A DNA stretch of 64,000 bases, taken from contig CAKSSN010000014.1 in assembly GCA_934489015.1 (NCBI GenBank), positions 1 through 64,000 on the forward strand, read 5' to 3'. This document shows positions 14,421-23,102 of this stretch, in pieces. The notes beneath the pieces are model-generated. The model was not told where the DNA came from. It did not search any database and saw only the letters and a list, made by a program, of their open reading frames with translations. Positions within the stretch are counted from its first letter, which is position 1. Every line of letters begins with the position of its first letter. Origin of the DNA: an uncultured Clostridia bacterium. GTDB taxonomy: Bacteria > Bacillota > Clostridia > UBA1381. A program made the translations under genes and the position numbers.

Positions 14421-17066
14421 TTAATAAACTCGTTTTGCACCGGCATATTCTCTTAAATAATATGCGTCGGACAGACTGCTGACCTTAACAACGTCACCGG
14501 TGTGCGGCGCGTGTACCATCATATTATTGCCTATGTAAATTCCGACATGGTGAATTACGCCGTTATTCTGAAAATACACAAAATCTCCGGGCTGCAGCTG
14601 TGAGCGGTCTATGAAAACACCGCTTGAGGCAAACTGCTCTGCCGATGTTCTTGCCACATTTTTAATTCCGAGCGAATTGCAGACGTATTTTACAAGTCCG
14701 GAGCAGTCAAAGCCCGTAGGACTTGCACCGCCCCATACGTAAGGCACGCCCTGATACGACAGAGCAAGTGCAGCAATAGAGCTTCCCTTTTGAGATGACG
14801 GTTGCGATATATGGCTTTCTATAAACGCGCCCGATGTAAATGTGTTTTTCGGGATAAGCGCCGCAAGCTCGCGATATTTTTTCGTTGCCGGGACTTTTCT
14901 TTGTGTAACTCTCTTTTTATATACCGTTACCGGAACAACTCTTTCCTCTGTTTTAACCTGAGCAGGCGCCTCTGAAGGCTGCTCTGAGGGAGCGGCATCC
15001 TGATTTTTATCTTCTTCCGAAACTTTTTCCGCGCTTTCTGTTTGCTGCGGCTTTTCGCTTGGTTTTACGGTTTCTTGACTTTTAGCGGATTTTTCTTCTT
15101 CATCTTCCTTAATCGGTATTGTGTTTTCCGCTTCGTCTGTCTGCTCTCCTATATCTTCGGATTGAACAACCTCAATTTTGTTTTGAGTAACCGCTATCGT
15201 TTCGCAGTCGTAAAAATAAAGCCAATCCTTTTCATCGCCGTAATAGAAATTAAACTTTTCGTTCGGCTCAAGTATAAATTCCTTAATAATAGGTGTAAAG
15301 CTTTTTATTTCAACCTCAGCTTGCGAATAGCCGAGCTCCGCGCCCGTTGCATGGCTTATTGCCACCGCACCGACAGTGTATTTGCCTGCCGGAAGGCTTT
15401 CAAGGTTTACCTCGTTTATGCCGCTCATGTTTTTGGTGAGCTCAAGATTACCCTTAGAGTCGTAAACATCAATTCTGAAATTATGGTAAGCCGGTGACTG
15501 CACGGATATTTCAAGCTCATCATCATATGTTGAGAGCCCGTCAGCCGGAGAAACAAGCTTAACCGGCTCACTGCACTGACCGTATGTAAATTCAACCGTA
15601 TTTCCCACAAGCGTTTCTTCATCGCTTACCGCGCTTACGCAGACTCTGTATTTGTTGCCTTTTGTGAGCATATATGACGGGATTTTTATTTTATGCGACC
15701 GACTGTCAATATATGCATATACGTCATAGCTTTCCGTTTCAAGGTTATATACCTTGACAAAGTATTTGTCCGCACATCTTTTGGAAAGCGTAAGCGTAAG
15801 AGTATCATCGCCGTAGAGCTGATCTGACTGCGGAGAGATAAGCTCCGGAGTTTTAATATCCTTTATCGGCTCCGCATCATCATCTTTATCCGATGAAGTG
15901 CCTTTTGAAATATTAAGCATTGACTTTCCCGTATCTAAAAGAGAAAGGTTATTTTCACCGTCAAATACCGGTATACATGAGTTTTGGGTGTTGTACGCAA
16001 GTATTTCGGACGATTTTTTTAAAAGGCGCTCATATTCTCCGAAGCAGCTGTTTTCGGTAAGCTTTTCTTCAAAAACCTTATCTGACATATCCGAAAACAT
16101 ACCTATTGCGCCGGGAAATGCCGGGGATATATAGGTAAGAAGATTATTGTCGCTTCTGTTTGCGTTAATCATATCGCAAAGCTCAAGATATTCCGCATTG
16201 GGATCTGCCTGTGCGTTTTCGTTGATTTCAAACGGATTATAAAGTATCGCATCAACATAGCCGTCGGAGGATCTGAAAACTTCAAGACCGTCGGTATTTG
16301 TCTTATACGGCGCTGCGCAGCCCTTTACAAGACCGTCAAATTCAAAGCTTGACGCGTTGGTAAAATATGCGCATACAACGTCATCATGTATTCCGATCAT
16401 GAAAAAGTCGGAATACTGAGAATTGTAAACGTACCATTCAAAGCCGTATTTGTTTTTGTCAATTCTGTTTGGCTCGCCGAAATTGTTTTCAACCTCGTTT
16501 ACCGAGCTGCCTATGTATATTGTTTTGCCGCCGACGGTAATCGGAAGCTTTTTTTCAAAAAGGGCGCATACTCTCTTTTTTAAAATCTCAAGTGAGTCCT
16601 TTGTAAGCACCTTGTCAGGCTCTGTAAGCCCCTTTGTGCCTATTATTCCGTGACGAATCATTGAAGCGTATGCTTTTTTGTTTTCGTCCTTTAGGTATGC
16701 GTTATCATAGCAGGTATTTAAAATCTTTTCCGCTTCTTTATCTGTTATTTTATATTGACTGTCAAGCTGAGTGAGTATATCGTAAAGTATTCTTACAGCG
16801 TCCTGCTTTGTGACAATGCCTGTAAGCTTATCAAGCTCGTCAAACTGTATAACGCCCTTTGACGCGGCGTTTAAAAGCGACTTGCTGTAAGAGCTGTATT
16901 TTTCGGGTATTTCATAATTTTTATCCTCTGCACCGAGCGTTCCGCTCATTTGCACCATGCTGTCGAGAAAATAGTCATAGTCGCATGGCTCGTCTGCCAA
17001 AGCCGTTATGCTGCCCGTGAGCAGTCCGGCTGCAATTGCGCAAATTACCAATCGTTTTTTTAACAT
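14421..17066 (-). CDS. Large secreted NlpC/P60 protein with CAP-associated domain
   Basis: The 881-residue protein has a signal peptide (1-24), an SLH-like helical region (about 55-190), a CAP-associated domain (about 195-265, with VGGKTIYIGSSVNEVENNFG), a poorly conserved stretch where a CAP domain might once have been, two Ig/FN3-like segments (about 400-590), a Glu/Pro/Lys-rich linker (about 625-720) and a C-terminal NlpC/P60 domain. Catalytic residues are Cys788 (FDCSGL), His840 (HHVGIYIG) and His852 (VHAPHTG). NlpC/P60 enzymes cut peptide stems of peptidoglycan, so this is probably a cell-wall hydrolase acting outside the membrane. A palindrome and a promoter lie upstream (17094-17197). 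Confidence 0.88.
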   Translation of the reverse strand: MLKKRLVICAIAAGLLTGSITALADEPCDYDYFLDSMVQMSGTLGAEDKNYEIPEKYSSYSKSLLNAASKGVIQFDELDKLTGIVTKQDAVRILYDILTQLDSQYKITDKEAEKILNTCYDNAYLKDENKKAYASMIRHGIIGTKGLTEPDKVLTKDSLEILKKRVCALFEKKLPITVGGKTIYIGSSVNEVENNFGEPNRIDKNKYGFEWYVYNSQYSDFFMIGIHDDVVCAYFTNASSFEFDGLVKGCAAPYKTNTDGLEVFRSSDGYVDAILYNPFEINENAQADPNAEYLELCDMINANRSDNNLLTYISPAFPGAIGMFSDMSDKVFEEKLTENSCFGEYERLLKKSSEILAYNTQNSCIPVFDGENNLSLLDTGKSMLNISKGTSSDKDDDAEPIKDIKTPELISPQSDQLYGDDTLTLTLSKRCADKYFVKVYNLETESYDVYAYIDSRSHKIKIPSYMLTKGNKYRVCVSAVSDEETLVGNTVEFTYGQCSEPVKLVSPADGLSTYDDELEISVQSPAYHNFRIDVYDSKGNLELTKNMSGINEVNLESLPAGKYTVGAVAISHATGAELGYSQAEVEIKSFTPIIKEFILEPNEKFNFYYGDEKDWLYFYDCETIAVTQNKIEVVQSEDIGEQTDEAENTIPIKEDEEEKSAKSQETVKPSEKPQQTESAEKVSEEDKNQDAAPSEQPSEAPAQVKTEERVVPVTVYKKRVTQRKVPATKKYRELAALIPKNTFTSGAFIESHISQPSSQKGSSIAALALSYQGVPYVWGGASPTGFDCSGLVKYVCNSLGIKNVARTSAEQFASSGVFIDRSQLQPGDFVYFQNNGVIHHVGIYIGNNMMVHAPHTGDVVKVSSLSDAYYLREYAGAKRVY

Positions 17067-17093
17067 CTGTCAAATCCCCTTCAATCCTGCTTT

Positions 17094-17110
17094 ACCGGCA
17101 CCGTGCCGGT
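17094..17110. promoter_or_regulatory. Palindrome in the NlpC/P60 leader
   Basis: ACCGGCAC-C-GTGCCGGT is a perfect palindrome with 8-base arms, lying 28 bases before the gene start. It is GC-rich in an AT-rich leader. It could be an operator or a leader hairpin; no T-run follows, so it is not a terminator. Confidence 0.4.
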
Positions 17111-17168
17111 GCGAAGCTGCCGCTTTGAATTGCTCCGCTGTAGTCTTATCGCATTATAATCATTTCTA

Positions 17169-17197
17169 ATTATACCAAAGAAAACACACTTTGTAAA
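17169..17197 (-). promoter_or_regulatory. Promoter of the NlpC/P60 gene
   Basis: On the minus strand TTTACA (17197-17192), a 17-base spacer and TATAAT (17174-17169) precede the gene at 17066 by about 100 bases. The rest of 17198-17305 is AT-rich with no further visible signal. Confidence 0.65.
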
Positions 17198-17305
17198 GCT
17201 AAATCAAAAATTTTAAAAAAATTCTAACATTTAATTCACATAAGTGTTGATATTGACGAATAACAGGGGATATTAACATACTTTTTACAACAAAGTTGCG
17301 GTAAA

Positions 17306-18385
17306 TTACACCTCAAATTTATTTAAAATATCGCCGTTTGAGTCTGTCACCGTAATTTTAATCGGTTCGTTCTCCGAAAACTCAAAGCCCGCACCGGCAA
17401 AATAGTCCTTATAATCGGTTTTTGACATGATCGCAACGGCGCAGGGCTGACCTCTGTAATCCTTTTCGCAGCCCGGAGTGTCAAGCTCTATCGTGTGGGT
17501 GTGACCGCAGATCATTATATCGGGCTTTATATCATTTTTAAGAAGGGCTGTCCATTCGTTGTAAATGTCGTTTTCTATATCAAACGGCGGCTCGTCTTTT
17601 CTTGTAAAGGGGTTATGTACTATAACGGCTTTGCAGAATATTTCATCATCGTTATATTCTCCTCCGCTTATCACTTCTTTAATAAACTCCGTTTCTTCCT
17701 CGCGGAATGCGTGACAGCAGATTGTGTGGCCGTATTCTTCATTTAAATCGCACTTATCCTCGCCGCAGTCGAGTATAAGTCCCCAAAAGCCGCCGAGCCT
17801 TACGGTGAAATACGATTTTCCGAATTTTGTAGGCGTGTAGTATTCAAGTTTTTCGGCGCATACGCCGCGCAGGTCGTGGTTTCCGCGCGCAAATACAACA
17901 GGAATATTTCCTTTTGTTATTTTTCCGCAAAGCTCATAAATATTATCAAAGTTTTCAACAGTCCCGCTGTGATCGGGTATATCTCCGTTTAAAATCAAAA
18001 AGTCGATTTTTCCGTAAGCCTCTGCCGCCGCAGCCGGAGGGTCAATTGCGTTATGCGCGTCGGCAATATGGTATGCGCGTATTTTCTTGCCGCATTTTAC
18101 CGGATAGAATTTATATTTCGTTTCCTTAACCTCTTTCGTTTTGGAAAAATAAGGCTTTCTTTCGATTATTTCTCTTTCGCATATTGTGTATTCCTCCGCG
18201 CTGTCAAGAACTGCTGCCGGAACAGTCATGCGGTGTATGCTTGTGTCGGAGCGCAAAATACCGTTTGAGTGGTCATAGTAGCATTTATCCCCTATTCTAA
18301 CCCACATCATTGTTTCGCTTTCTCTGCGCACCATTATCTGATATGTGTTTTCAACGGCGAAAACCGCAGGCGTTGTTTTAAACAT
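17306..18385 (-). CDS. Metallophosphoesterase with N-terminal purple-acid-phosphatase-like domain
   Basis: The 359-residue protein has the calcineurin-like set of metal ligands: D109 and H111 (IADAHN), D135 (NGDIPD), N169/H170/D171 (RGNHD), a histidine in VIVHNP and GHTH near residue 295. The first 95 or so residues look like the beta-sandwich that precedes purple acid phosphatases. No signal peptide is evident, so it is probably cytoplasmic. The substrate is unknown. It has its own promoter (18428-18456) and a strong GGAGG site. Confidence 0.85.
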   Translation of the reverse strand: MFKTTPAVFAVENTYQIMVRRESETMMWVRIGDKCYYDHSNGILRSDTSIHRMTVPAAVLDSAEEYTICEREIIERKPYFSKTKEVKETKYKFYPVKCGKKIRAYHIADAHNAIDPPAAAAEAYGKIDFLILNGDIPDHSGTVENFDNIYELCGKITKGNIPVVFARGNHDLRGVCAEKLEYYTPTKFGKSYFTVRLGGFWGLILDCGEDKCDLNEEYGHTICCHAFREEETEFIKEVISGGEYNDDEIFCKAVIVHNPFTRKDEPPFDIENDIYNEWTALLKNDIKPDIMICGHTHTIELDTPGCEKDYRGQPCAVAIMSKTDYKDYFAGAGFEFSENEPIKITVTDSNGDILNKFEV

Positions 18386-18427
18386 AAAAATCCCTCCGCT
18401 AAATATTTCCCAAAATTAGTTTTGTAT

Positions 18428-18456
18428 ATTATATCACATGAATTTTTGTTTGTAAA
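18428..18456 (-). promoter_or_regulatory. Promoter of the metallophosphoesterase gene
   Basis: On the minus strand TTTACA (18456-18451), a 17-base spacer and TATAAT (18433-18428) lie about 45 bases before the start codon at 18385. Confidence 0.65.
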
Positions 18457-18486
18457 GGGGTTTTTGAACAAAAATAAAATTTTTGT

Positions 18487-18517
18487 GTCATAACGGCGGC
18501 AAAAAAAACATAGCTAT
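18487..18517 (+). promoter_or_regulatory. Candidate sigma-E-like promoter of sipL
   Basis: GTCATA at 18487-18492, 16 bases, then CATAGCTAT at 18509-18517 resembles the mother-cell sigma-E pattern (-35 ending ATA, -10 CATANNNT). The location, 56 bases before sipL, and the role of SipL in the mother cell agree with it. The match is imperfect. Confidence 0.35.
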
Positions 18518-18572
18518 ATACAAATGCTTTTTTATCGTGCAGTTGAGGTATTCAAAAAAGGGAGGATAAACA

Positions 18573-20111
18573 ATGGATTTTATAAAAAAAACACTTAATA
18601 TGTGCACAGGTATTCAAAAGGGAAGTGCGGAAATCAGCGCTGACGGAGATATAATTGTACCGGACGTTATGCCGGATATACTTAAAATTCTTCAGGTTGA
18701 CGGCGACGCTGTTTTAACGTCAAGCGAAACAAGCGGCGAAAAGCTTTCGTGCGAGGGAATAGTTGATCTCAGAATTTTATATATCCCCGAAAACAGAGAT
18801 GAAAAAATTGAAAGTATGACGGCAAAATTTGATTTTTCGCATATTATGAACAGTAAAAATATTTCGGAAAATGCAATTATTGATTTGTCGGCGGATATTT
18901 CGCGTGTTGATTTTCAGCTGATAAACAGCCGCAAGCTGAAAATAAAAACAACCGTTACTTTAAGCTATGAAATTTCTCAGTCGGAGGAGCTTAATATATC
19001 CTGCGACGCGGACGAGGAGCTGCTAATAGAAACAAAGAAAAAGAGTCTTACGGCGGAAAGCTTTGTCGGATTTAAGGACACGCAGTTTCTTGTTCGCGAA
19101 AGTCTTGAAATCCCATCCGGTCAGGAATCAATCGAAAAGCTTTTAAAGCTTGATGTATGCATAAGCGATAAGGAGTTTAAGGCGATAAACGGCAGAGTTG
19201 TTGTAAAGGGTACGTGCTGCGTATGCGCGCTTTACCGTGACAGCGCCTGCTGCGTGCGCTATGCCGATTTTGAAATTCCGTTTACGGAAATAATTGATGT
19301 TGACAATATGACGGAGGACACCGTATGCGACCTTGAGCTGTCGTGCGGAGAGGTTACGTATCATACCGAAAACGATTCCGACGGCTCAACGAGAATTATA
19401 TACACCGAGATAATTGTTCGTGCAAAGCTCAGCGCTTATGATATGGTCAGCACGGAATATATTGCGGACTGCTTTGCGCCGGGAAATAATTTCAGCTGCA
19501 GCTGCGAGAAAAAGGAGCTTGACTGCATAACTTCAACCGGGCGCGCGAATGTTTGCGTAAAGGAAATAATTCAGCCTGCCGCTGCCGCGCCGCGCCTTAC
19601 GGGGATATATAATCTGATTGTAAGGCCGTCTGTTGAAAATGCGACTGCGGAGGACGGCAGAGTGTGCGTTGAGGGAAAGCTCAGGTGCTATTGCCTTTAC
19701 CTGTGCTCAGGTGATGAGGCGCCTGTTTACAGCGTTAAAAAGGAGATTCCGTTTTGCGAAACAATTGACGCAGCAGGATGTGAAAAGGGTGATGACTGCC
19801 GCGTAATGTGCGAGGTTTCTCATAAAAACTGCTCTTTAAATTCTGCCGGAGAAACGGAAATAAAGGTTAATATGAATATATGTGTTACCACAACGAGAAA
19901 AACCGAAATTCCGATAATGTCGGAGTTTGAAATAACAGAGCTTGATGAAAACGATAAAAAAGGAATTGTTATATATTTTGTGCAGGGAGGCGAGGAGCTT
20001 TGGGAGATTGCAAAGCATTATAAGGTATGCAGCGGAGCAATTGCCGAGCTTAACGGCCTTGAGGATGAAAAGCTTACTGCCGGAATGCAGCTGCTTATTC
20101 CGTCGTGCTGA
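18573..20111 (+). CDS. sipL: SipL-type spore coat/cortex assembly protein (SPOCS and LysM)
   Basis: The 512-residue product has three SPOCS (DUF3794) regions (about 20-120, 165-260 and 315-405) and a C-terminal LysM domain (about 463-511, YFVQGGEELWEIAKHYKV...LLIP). This order and length match SipL of Clostridioides difficile, which binds SpoIVA on the forespore surface and is needed for coat assembly. It is soluble and acts in the mother cell. It is monocistronic, with a good GGGAGG RBS, a sigma-E-like promoter and a terminator 3 bases after the stop. It is one of the two clear signs that this organism sporulates. Confidence 0.88.
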   Translation: MDFIKKTLNMCTGIQKGSAEISADGDIIVPDVMPDILKILQVDGDAVLTSSETSGEKLSCEGIVDLRILYIPENRDEKIESMTAKFDFSHIMNSKNISENAIIDLSADISRVDFQLINSRKLKIKTTVTLSYEISQSEELNISCDADEELLIETKKKSLTAESFVGFKDTQFLVRESLEIPSGQESIEKLLKLDVCISDKEFKAINGRVVVKGTCCVCALYRDSACCVRYADFEIPFTEIIDVDNMTEDTVCDLELSCGEVTYHTENDSDGSTRIIYTEIIVRAKLSAYDMVSTEYIADCFAPGNNFSCSCEKKELDCITSTGRANVCVKEIIQPAAAAPRLTGIYNLIVRPSVENATAEDGRVCVEGKLRCYCLYLCSGDEAPVYSVKKEIPFCETIDAAGCEKGDDCRVMCEVSHKNCSLNSAGETEIKVNMNICVTTTRKTEIPIMSEFEITELDENDKKGIVIYFVQGGEELWEIAKHYKVCSGAIAELNGLEDEKLTAGMQLLIPSC

Positions 20112-20114
20112 AAA

Positions 20115-20149
20115 AATCAGCCGCCGCATTTTTCTTGCGGCGGCTGATT
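20115..20149. terminator. Bidirectional terminator, repeat copy A
   Basis: AATCAGCCGCCGCA and TGCGGCGGCTGATT form a 14-base-pair perfect stem between convergent genes. The same hairpin, inverted and with one G missing but with an identical loop, recurs at 23850-23883. Confidence 0.9.
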
Positions 20150-20160
20150 AAATGTAATAA

Positions 20161-21186
20161 TCAAAGCTGAGGGTTTACTATATATTTTCCCTTTGTTCTT
20201 TCTGTTTTGCTTGCAAGTATCATCGGCAGCTCATCTAATGAAATTTCTTTGTATATCATAGATTTGACGTCAATTTTTCCCGAAGCTATAAGATTGAGTG
20301 CGCGCTCCTGAGTGTAGGGATTTATGTACGACGCTTTTAAAACAATTTCCTTTTTGAAAATTTCAAACGGCTTTATCGGCACTGTATCGTCGGGCTTTGT
20401 AAGTCCGAACATCATAACGGTTGCGCCCTTGCCGGCAATTTCTATTCCTGTTTCGATTGTATTTGTTTTTCCGACACATTCTATAACAACATCAATCTGG
20501 TTTATATCGTTTTCTTTAAGTACCTTATTAATATCCTCATGTATTGAGTCTATTGTTAAATCCGCACCGAGTGATTTTGCGAGTTTACGCTTTTCTTCAA
20601 TCGGTTCAAGAACAATCAGCTTTGCCGCACCGCCGAGTTTTGCAAGTTGCAGCATTATAAGACCTATCATTCCGGCACCGATTATTGCTACCGTATCGCC
20701 GTGCTTTATATTGCACATATCTATTCCGTGCAGACAGCAAGCGACAGGCTCTGTCATAGCAGCCATAGCATAGCTTGTTTTATCCGAAAACTTGTATACC
20801 TGCGAATCGGCAACTGCGCAATATTCGGAAAATCCGCCGTTTACAGTTGTTCCGATGCCCGTTATATCAGTGCAGAAATGTCCTTTTCCGCATTTGCAGA
20901 AATGACACCTGTTACAAAGCTTGTTTGGATCAACACATACTTTGTCACCGACTTTAAAATCCGTGACCGCTTCTCCGGTTTTAACAATTTCTCCGGCAAA
21001 TTCATGCCCGAGAACCGTTTTCGGCGGAGTCGCCGCCGCACCCTTATCGCCGTCGAATATATGTATATCGGTTCCGCATATGCCGCAGGCGTGAACTTTT
21101 ATAAGCACTTCATCAGGCTTTATTTCAGGTATTTCAAGCTCCTCAATTCTTAAATCTTCTTTTTTGTAAAAAACTGCACTTTTCAT
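20161..21186 (-). CDS. Zinc-dependent medium-chain alcohol/polyol dehydrogenase
   Basis: The 341-residue protein fits the sorbitol/threonine dehydrogenase group. Catalytic zinc ligands are C37 (ACGICGTDIH) and H61-E62 (GHEFAGE). Structural zinc cysteines are C91, C94, C97 and C105. The NAD(P) site is IIGAGMIGL near residue 168. It oxidises a polyol or secondary alcohol to a ketone. Its ATG overlaps the stop of the kinase gene by four bases (ATGA), so it is the third gene of a coupled operon. The companion kinase and phosphatase suggest that a ketose is made and then phosphorylated; the actual sugar is unknown. Confidence 0.88.
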   Translation of the reverse strand: MKSAVFYKKEDLRIEELEIPEIKPDEVLIKVHACGICGTDIHIFDGDKGAAATPPKTVLGHEFAGEIVKTGEAVTDFKVGDKVCVDPNKLCNRCHFCKCGKGHFCTDITGIGTTVNGGFSEYCAVADSQVYKFSDKTSYAMAAMTEPVACCLHGIDMCNIKHGDTVAIIGAGMIGLIMLQLAKLGGAAKLIVLEPIEEKRKLAKSLGADLTIDSIHEDINKVLKENDINQIDVVIECVGKTNTIETGIEIAGKGATVMMFGLTKPDDTVPIKPFEIFKKEIVLKASYINPYTQERALNLIASGKIDVKSMIYKEISLDELPMILASKTERTKGKYIVNPQL

Positions 21187-22121
21187 TTTAATATCTCCTC
21201 ATATTGCGGAATTGACGGAATTGCTCCGGCTTTGGTTGTGCTAAGTCCGGAACTCCGTACCGCGATTTTTATATAATTTTCAATATCCTCTTTCATTATT
21301 TTATCAAGGGCTTTCCCGGCCTTTATAAATTCGTATATAAATGTTCCGAAAAATATATCTCCGGCACCTGTTGTATCAATTGCTTTTACCTTTATAGCGG
21401 GTATAAATCCGGTTTTGTCATTAAAATAATATGTAACACCGTTTGCTCCGTCTGTTATAAGCAGAATTTTCAGACCCGTATCCATAAGTTTCTTTGCCGC
21501 ACAATCGACGCTCTGCTCGCCGCCGAGCATTTGCACTTCTTCCTTTGACACCTTCATTATATCTGCATATTTTATATAATTATGTATAGTGTTTATTGCC
21601 GCATCCTTACTTTCCCACAAAAGCTCACGGTAATTCGGGTCGAATGTGATAATACAGCCGCTGTCTTTGGCAAGCTTTAAAGCATAAGTTGTTGCAGATT
21701 TTGACGGCTCATCAGTAAGGGAAAGCGATCCGAAATGAAATATTTTTGAGCTTTTTATAAGCTCTGCCGGTATTTCCTCTTCGGTCAGATATATGTCAGC
21801 TCCGAATTTGCGGTAAAAGCTGAAGCTGCGGTCGCCGTTTTTGTCAAGCGCAACAAACGCCAGCGTCGTATTGTGGTTTTCGTCTATAGCTACCGCGCTT
21901 GTGTCAACCTTTTCTTTTTTTAGCGCGTATATCAGAAAATCGCCGAACATATCCTTGCCGACTTTACCTATAAAGGCTGCTTTGCCACCGTATTTCGATA
22001 CTGTTGCAAGAACATTTGCCGGCGCTCCGCCGGGATTTTGTTTGTAGATATTTTCTCCGTTTTGAAAACCTGCCGGAGTAAAATCAATCAAAATTTCTCC
22101 CAAAGCTGTTATATCAGGCAT
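21183..22121 (-). CDS. PfkB-family carbohydrate kinase (fructokinase-like)
   Basis: The 312-residue protein shows PfkB signature 1 (NPGGAPANVLATVSKYGG) and signature 2 (DTTGAGDIFFGTF, about 249-261, with the catalytic base Asp255). It phosphorylates a sugar with ATP; fructose is the best guess because of its similarity to bacterial fructokinases. The start at 22121 follows AAGGAG and overlaps the upstream PHP gene by 8 bases; the longer frame upstream reads through that gene. It is the middle gene of the three-gene operon repressed, presumably, by the divergent DeoR protein. Confidence 0.88.
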   Translation of the reverse strand: MPDITALGEILIDFTPAGFQNGENIYKQNPGGAPANVLATVSKYGGKAAFIGKVGKDMFGDFLIYALKKEKVDTSAVAIDENHNTTLAFVALDKNGDRSFSFYRKFGADIYLTEEEIPAELIKSSKIFHFGSLSLTDEPSKSATTYALKLAKDSGCIITFDPNYRELLWESKDAAINTIHNYIKYADIMKVSKEEVQMLGGEQSVDCAAKKLMDTGLKILLITDGANGVTYYFNDKTGFIPAIKVKAIDTTGAGDIFFGTFIYEFIKAGKALDKIMKEDIENYIKIAVRSSGLSTTKAGAIPSIPQYEEILK

Positions 22122-22962
22122 TTGCGTCACTCCTTTCGGCAAGTGAAACCTCATTCGGTATTCTTTTTTCATAATAGTTGTAGCTCTTAAATCCTATGCT
22201 TTTGAGTGATTGCGCTGCCTGCTCTAATCCCGAGCCGATGTTTGACGATATGTGTGCGTCAGAGCCTATTGTTATAAGTCTGCCGCCCATGTCATAATAT
22301 CTTTTAATAATATCCGTACTCGGCATGAATGAGGAAAGCGCAGTTGCAAGAGATGAAGTGTTTACCTCAAGAGCAATATTGCGTTTGATTATCAGCTCTA
22401 AAATGCAGTTTATTTCATTTTTGAAATAATCGGTGTCAATTCCTCTGCAAAATTTGCCGTTTATATATCTGAGCGGGCAAGTCAGATGACTCAGAACATC
22501 AAAATCGGTTTTCTCTGCCATCTGCGCAACTTTTTCAAAATATTTGCGCATAAATCCGATAAGCTTTTCCTTTGGCGCATCGCTTTCGCCGAATGGCAGC
22601 CGCGAATAGCTGTCCGTCCAATCCTCGTATAATACGCTGTGCACTGAGCCGAGAATAACATCGTAGTCGGTCAGCTTCATTATTATTTCCGCTTTCTCCG
22701 GAGCGTATAAGTATTCTGCCATTTCGATGCCCTGAAAAATTTTCAGCCTGCCGAGATATTTCTTTTGCATATCGCTAACCTGCTTAATGCAATTTTTTAT
22801 TCTTTCTTCAGTATTTTCCTTGTCATAAAACCACATATCAACATGGTCGGTTATCGAAACGCCCGATATGCCCTTTGCCAGTGCGGTTTTACATATTTCA
22901 TCAACCGTCTGTCCGCCGTCAAAAGAATTTACGGTATGCATATGTCCGTCATATAAGTCCAT
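22114..22962 (-). CDS. PHP-domain phosphatase (histidinol-phosphatase-like)
   Basis: The 282-residue protein has the PHP metal motifs: HMH at 7-9, TDH at 38-40, a Glu in QGIEM, SVH near 107, SHL near 159 and GSDAH near 239. Homologs are labelled histidinol-phosphatase (HisK), but the setting here is a sugar operon with no his genes, so hydrolysis of a sugar or polyol phosphate is more likely. It is the first gene of the operon, just downstream of the promoter and operator at 23017-23077, with a GGAGG RBS. Confidence 0.85.
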   Translation of the reverse strand: MDLYDGHMHTVNSFDGGQTVDEICKTALAKGISGVSITDHVDMWFYDKENTEERIKNCIKQVSDMQKKYLGRLKIFQGIEMAEYLYAPEKAEIIMKLTDYDVILGSVHSVLYEDWTDSYSRLPFGESDAPKEKLIGFMRKYFEKVAQMAEKTDFDVLSHLTCPLRYINGKFCRGIDTDYFKNEINCILELIIKRNIALEVNTSSLATALSSFMPSTDIIKRYYDMGGRLITIGSDAHISSNIGSGLEQAAQSLKSIGFKSYNYYEKRIPNEVSLAERSDANA

Positions 22963-23016
22963 TTGTTGCTCCCTCCTTATATATTTTAAAATTTTTCTTG
23001 AAATTCATACAATTAT

Positions 23017-23045
23017 ATGATACAATAAATTTTGTAATATGTCAA
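23017..23045 (-). promoter_or_regulatory. Promoter of the sugar operon
   Basis: On the minus strand a perfect TTGACA (23045-23040), a 17-base spacer and TATCAT (23022-23017) precede the PHP gene. The operator palindrome ends two bases upstream of the -35 box. Confidence 0.85.
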
Positions 23046-23046
23046 T

Positions 23047-23077
23047 AAATGTTCGATTTGTTTGTAATCGAACATTT
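23047..23077. promoter_or_regulatory. DeoR-type operator
   Basis: AAATGTTCGATT and AATCGAACATTT form a perfect inverted repeat with 12-base arms and a 7-base spacer. It lies between the divergent sugar operon and deoR-type gene, two bases from the operon's -35 box. That position fits repression of the operon and autoregulation by the adjacent DeoR protein. Confidence 0.8.
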
Positions 23078-23102
23078 TACCGATAATGTGAGAGGATAAA
23101 TT

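Noticed and set aside
20324..21153. Two overlapping plus-strand frames of about 150-170 residues opposite the dehydrogenase gene
   Set aside because: The dehydrogenase on the other strand has complete zinc and NAD motifs; the opposite frames have no recognisable domain or start signals.
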